Below, piece by piece: positions 5,703-6,904 of a stretch of DNA of 6,904 nt (position 1 is its first letter; every line of letters starts with the position of its first letter). The notes below the pieces were generated by a model. That model did no database searches, was not told the DNA's origin, and was given only the letters and a program-made list of their open reading frames with translations. Source of the DNA: Planctomycetaceae bacterium (GTDB lineage: Bacteria > Planctomycetota > Planctomycetia > Pirellulales > Pirellulaceae); the NCBI GenBank assembly GCA_003455945.1, contig DMPQ01000308.1, positions 23,346-30,249 of the forward strand, read 5' to 3'. A program made the position numbers and the translations under genes.

Positions 5703-6149
5703 ATGACTCGACGTGTGCTGCACTTGGACGATGATCCGACGATCACTCGGCTCGTTCATGAAGGTCTGGTCCGTTACGACTTCGAGACGCTTCCGATCCA
5801 TGATCCCGAGCTGCTGATTCCGACGCTCGTCGATCAGGGAATCCGCGTCGTGCTGCTGGACATCGATCTGGGAACCGACAAGACCGGTCTCGACTGGCTG
5901 GTCGATCTCAAGCGGATGGACGGGGGAATCCAGGTGGTGATGCTGACCGGTCTGGTCACGAACCACTCGGTCCTTGCCGCGATGCGCAACGGCGCCGCGG
6001 ACTGTCTGTTCAAGCCGGTCGACAGCCTGAGCGCCGTCGCCCAGGCACTCGACGGCGCCTTTGCGTTCGCCGATCACTGGAAGTTCCGCCTGCACGAGCT
6101 GAACCGGCGTCTGCAACGCAGCGGCCAACCGGCGCTCGCCGGTCGCTGA
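5703..6149 (+). CDS. Stand-alone response regulator (CheY-like receiver), 148 residues
   Basis: This is a single phosphoacceptor receiver domain in a two-component or phosphorelay pathway. All the key residues are visible: the acidic cluster D9-D11 in LHLDDDP, phosphoacceptor D53 in VVLLDIDLG, T82 in VVMLTGL, and K104 followed by P105 in CLFKPVD. The receiver covers about residues 3-123. The remaining residues form a charged helical tail (HELNRRLQR) with no DNA-binding or enzymatic output domain, so the signal must go to a partner protein. I chose the ATG at 5703 because GGGGG (5690-5694) lies 8 bases upstream and the beta1 strand (RRVLHLDDD) begins right after it. An in-frame ATG at 5688 would add five residues (MGAGA). 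No histidine kinase is in the window, and the adjacent Ser/Thr kinase would not normally phosphorylate D53. The gene is probably monocistronic, with a strong terminator after it. The family is certain, the pathway unknown. Confidence 0.93.
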   Translation: MTRRVLHLDDDPTITRLVHEGLVRYDFETLPIHDPELLIPTLVDQGIRVVLLDIDLGTDKTGLDWLVDLKRMDGGIQVVMLTGLVTNHSVLAAMRNGAADCLFKPVDSLSAVAQALDGAFAFADHWKFRLHELNRRLQRSGQPALAGR

Positions 6150-6191
6150 ACCGCAAGCGATCTCGTCGCGATCGAGCGCCGAGCGTTCGAT

Positions 6192-6207
6192 GATCGGTCG
6201 ACCGATC
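6192..6207. repeat. 16-bp perfect palindrome downstream of the response-regulator gene
   Basis: GATCGGTCGACCGATC is a perfect palindrome starting 43 bases after the receiver stop codon and 28 bases before the terminator hairpin. It contains no loop and no T tract, so it is not itself the terminator. It could be a protein-binding site or a by-product of the CGATCG/GATC-rich composition. Confidence 0.45.
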
Positions 6208-6234
6208 CGATGACGATTGCCGGATGACGAAACA

Positions 6235-6276
6235 CGAGCGGCGAGCGGCAGGTCCGTTCGCCGCTCGCTTCGTTTT
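6235..6276 (+). terminator. Rho-independent terminator after the response-regulator gene
   Basis: Bases 6235-6248 pair with 6254-6267 in a 14-bp stem with one G-T wobble (6245/6257) and a 5-base loop CAGGT. The tail CTTCGTTTT follows directly. The hairpin lies about 85 bases after the receiver stop codon and separates that gene from the radical SAM gene. It is the clearest terminator in the window. The 5' flank has only short A runs (GACGAAACA), so activity on the other strand is uncertain. Confidence 0.78.
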
Positions 6277-6308
6277 CCGATCTCGCGACCGACAAGGTTC
6301 CTGCTCTC

Positions 6309-6337
6309 TTGCGCCGAACCGTTTCGGCAGCGATAAT
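6309..6337 (+). promoter_or_regulatory. Sigma70-like promoter for the radical SAM gene
   Basis: TTGCGC (6309-6314) and GATAAT (6332-6337) are separated by exactly 17 bases. The -10 matches TATAAT at five of six positions, and the -35 has the TTG core. The predicted transcription start is near 6344, giving a leader of about 65 bases before the ATG at 6410. An A/T-rich hexamer like this is rare in such GC-rich DNA, and its position between the terminator and the next gene fits well. It is the best housekeeping-type promoter in the window. Confidence 0.55.
6313..6328. repeat. Inverted repeat overlapping the promoter spacer (possible operator)
   Basis: GCCGAA (6313-6318) and TTCGGC (6323-6328) are perfect inverted arms around CCGT. 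They span the end of the -35 box and most of the spacer of the promoter at 6309-6337, which is where a repressor or a spacer-binding activator would act. The arms are short, so chance is possible. Confidence 0.35.
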
Positions 6338-6409
6338 CGCGAACGACGCTCGTCGGTCCCTTCGCGTTTCGGATCGATCGACGGACCGTCGTCTGTTCGG
6401 ACGCCGCCG

Positions 6410-6904
6410 ATGCCGCACCTCTCGCTCGTCGCCCTCTCGGGGTTTCGCGTTCGCGAAGCGGAACTCGCTGCCGTCGGCGGCTCGCTTCCGGGGCTCGCGT
6501 CTCGGGCCCGATCGATCGGCGCCCTCCCGCCGCTCGGCCTGCTGACGCTCGCCGCGCTCACTCCCGATCATTGGTCGCGTTCGCTCCACGAAGCCCCACG
6601 AGTCGATCCCGAACTGATCGAGCGGATCGTCGCCGAGCGACCGACGCTCGTCGCGATCTCGGCACTCACCGCGTCGATTCTCGAAGCGTATGCGCTGGCC
6701 GATGCGCTACGGCGCGAAGGGGTGAGAGTCGCGCTCGGAGGACTTCACGTCACCGGATGTCCGGACGAGGCGGCGGAGCATGCGGATGCGATCGTGATCG
6801 GCGAGGGGGAACCGGTCTGGCAACAGCTGCTGATCGATGCCGAGGCCGATCGACTGGTGCCGAGCTATCGAGCCGCTGCTTCGTTCGAAATGGCTCGATC
6901 GCCC
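6410..6904 (+). CDS. B12-binding-type radical SAM protein, N-terminal 165 residues (3' end outside window)
   Basis: The frame is open from the ATG at 6410 to the right edge, so only the N-terminal cobalamin-binding-like part is present. The CxxxCxxC cluster that would bind the iron-sulfur centre lies beyond the window. The visible part has SGFRVREAEL near the start, LPPLGLLTLAALTPDHW (39-55), VAISALTASILEAYALAD (81-98), and the signature GGLHVTGCPDEA (110-121) followed by HADAIVIGEGEPVW (124-137). The GGxHxT...P.EA...aDaiviGEGE pattern is characteristic of radical SAM proteins with a Rossmann-like B12-binding domain. The DxHxxG loop of base-off cobalamin binders is not seen, as in many members. 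A weak GGA (6399-6401) lies 8 bases before the start. The gene appears to have its own promoter at 6309-6337 and stands behind a terminator, so it is probably independent of the signalling genes. The substrate cannot be told from this portion. Confidence 0.78.
   Translation, partial: MPHLSLVALSGFRVREAELAAVGGSLPGLASRARSIGALPPLGLLTLAALTPDHWSRSLHEAPRVDPELIERIVAERPTLVAISALTASILEAYALADALRREGVRVALGGLHVTGCPDEAAEHADAIVIGEGEPVWQQLLIDAEADRLVPSYRAAASFEMARSP

Noticed and set aside
1..6904. CRISPR arrays, tRNA or rRNA genes, insertion sequences, toxin-antitoxin or phage genes
   Set aside because: I found no regularly spaced repeat, cloverleaf-like sequence, transposase motif, terminal inverted repeats or phage-like gene; the window looks like ordinary chromosomal signalling genes.

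Overview
The window is about 65% GC by eye and looks like a planctomycete chromosome. The main reasons are an ECF-type sigma factor gene followed by a membrane-anchored Ser/Thr kinase of the planctomycete architecture (N-terminal WEE/PEELC-type helix motif, kinase, one membrane span, extracytoplasmic sensor), a large secreted protein with a motif I associate with planctomycete secreted proteins, and a B12-binding-type radical SAM protein. I cannot place it below phylum from sequence alone. The hexamer CGATCG is strikingly over-represented in genes and gaps alike.

Layout. On the minus strand, 1906 down to the left edge encodes the first 635 residues of an exported protein (signal peptide, beta-rich, no cysteine, acidic linker); its C-terminus lies outside the window. 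A 389-bp divergent gap (1907-2295) separates it from the plus-strand sigma factor gene (2296-2913). After a 167-bp gap comes the kinase gene (3081-5435), whose product joins a cytoplasmic kinase domain with an HGD instead of HRD catalytic loop to one transmembrane helix and a C-terminal Cache-like sensor. A 267-bp gap leads to a stand-alone response-regulator receiver (5703-6149), closed by a strong hairpin-plus-T-tract terminator (6235-6276). A fairly good sigma70-like promoter (6309-6337), with an inverted repeat in its spacer, then precedes the N-terminal 165 residues of a radical SAM protein (6410 to the right edge).

How the genes may work together. The sigma factor and kinase probably form one signalling unit: an extracytoplasmic ligand bound by the Cache-like domain would change kinase activity and so the sigma factor. 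No anti-sigma factor gene is visible. The divergent secreted protein is a natural candidate target, but that is inference. The receiver has all phosphotransfer residues but no partner histidine kinase here. An 11-base word, AACCTTGCGAT, lies upstream of both the sigma and the receiver genes and could be a shared promoter element, although a repeat of this length is expected by chance. The radical SAM gene appears to be an independent transcription unit.
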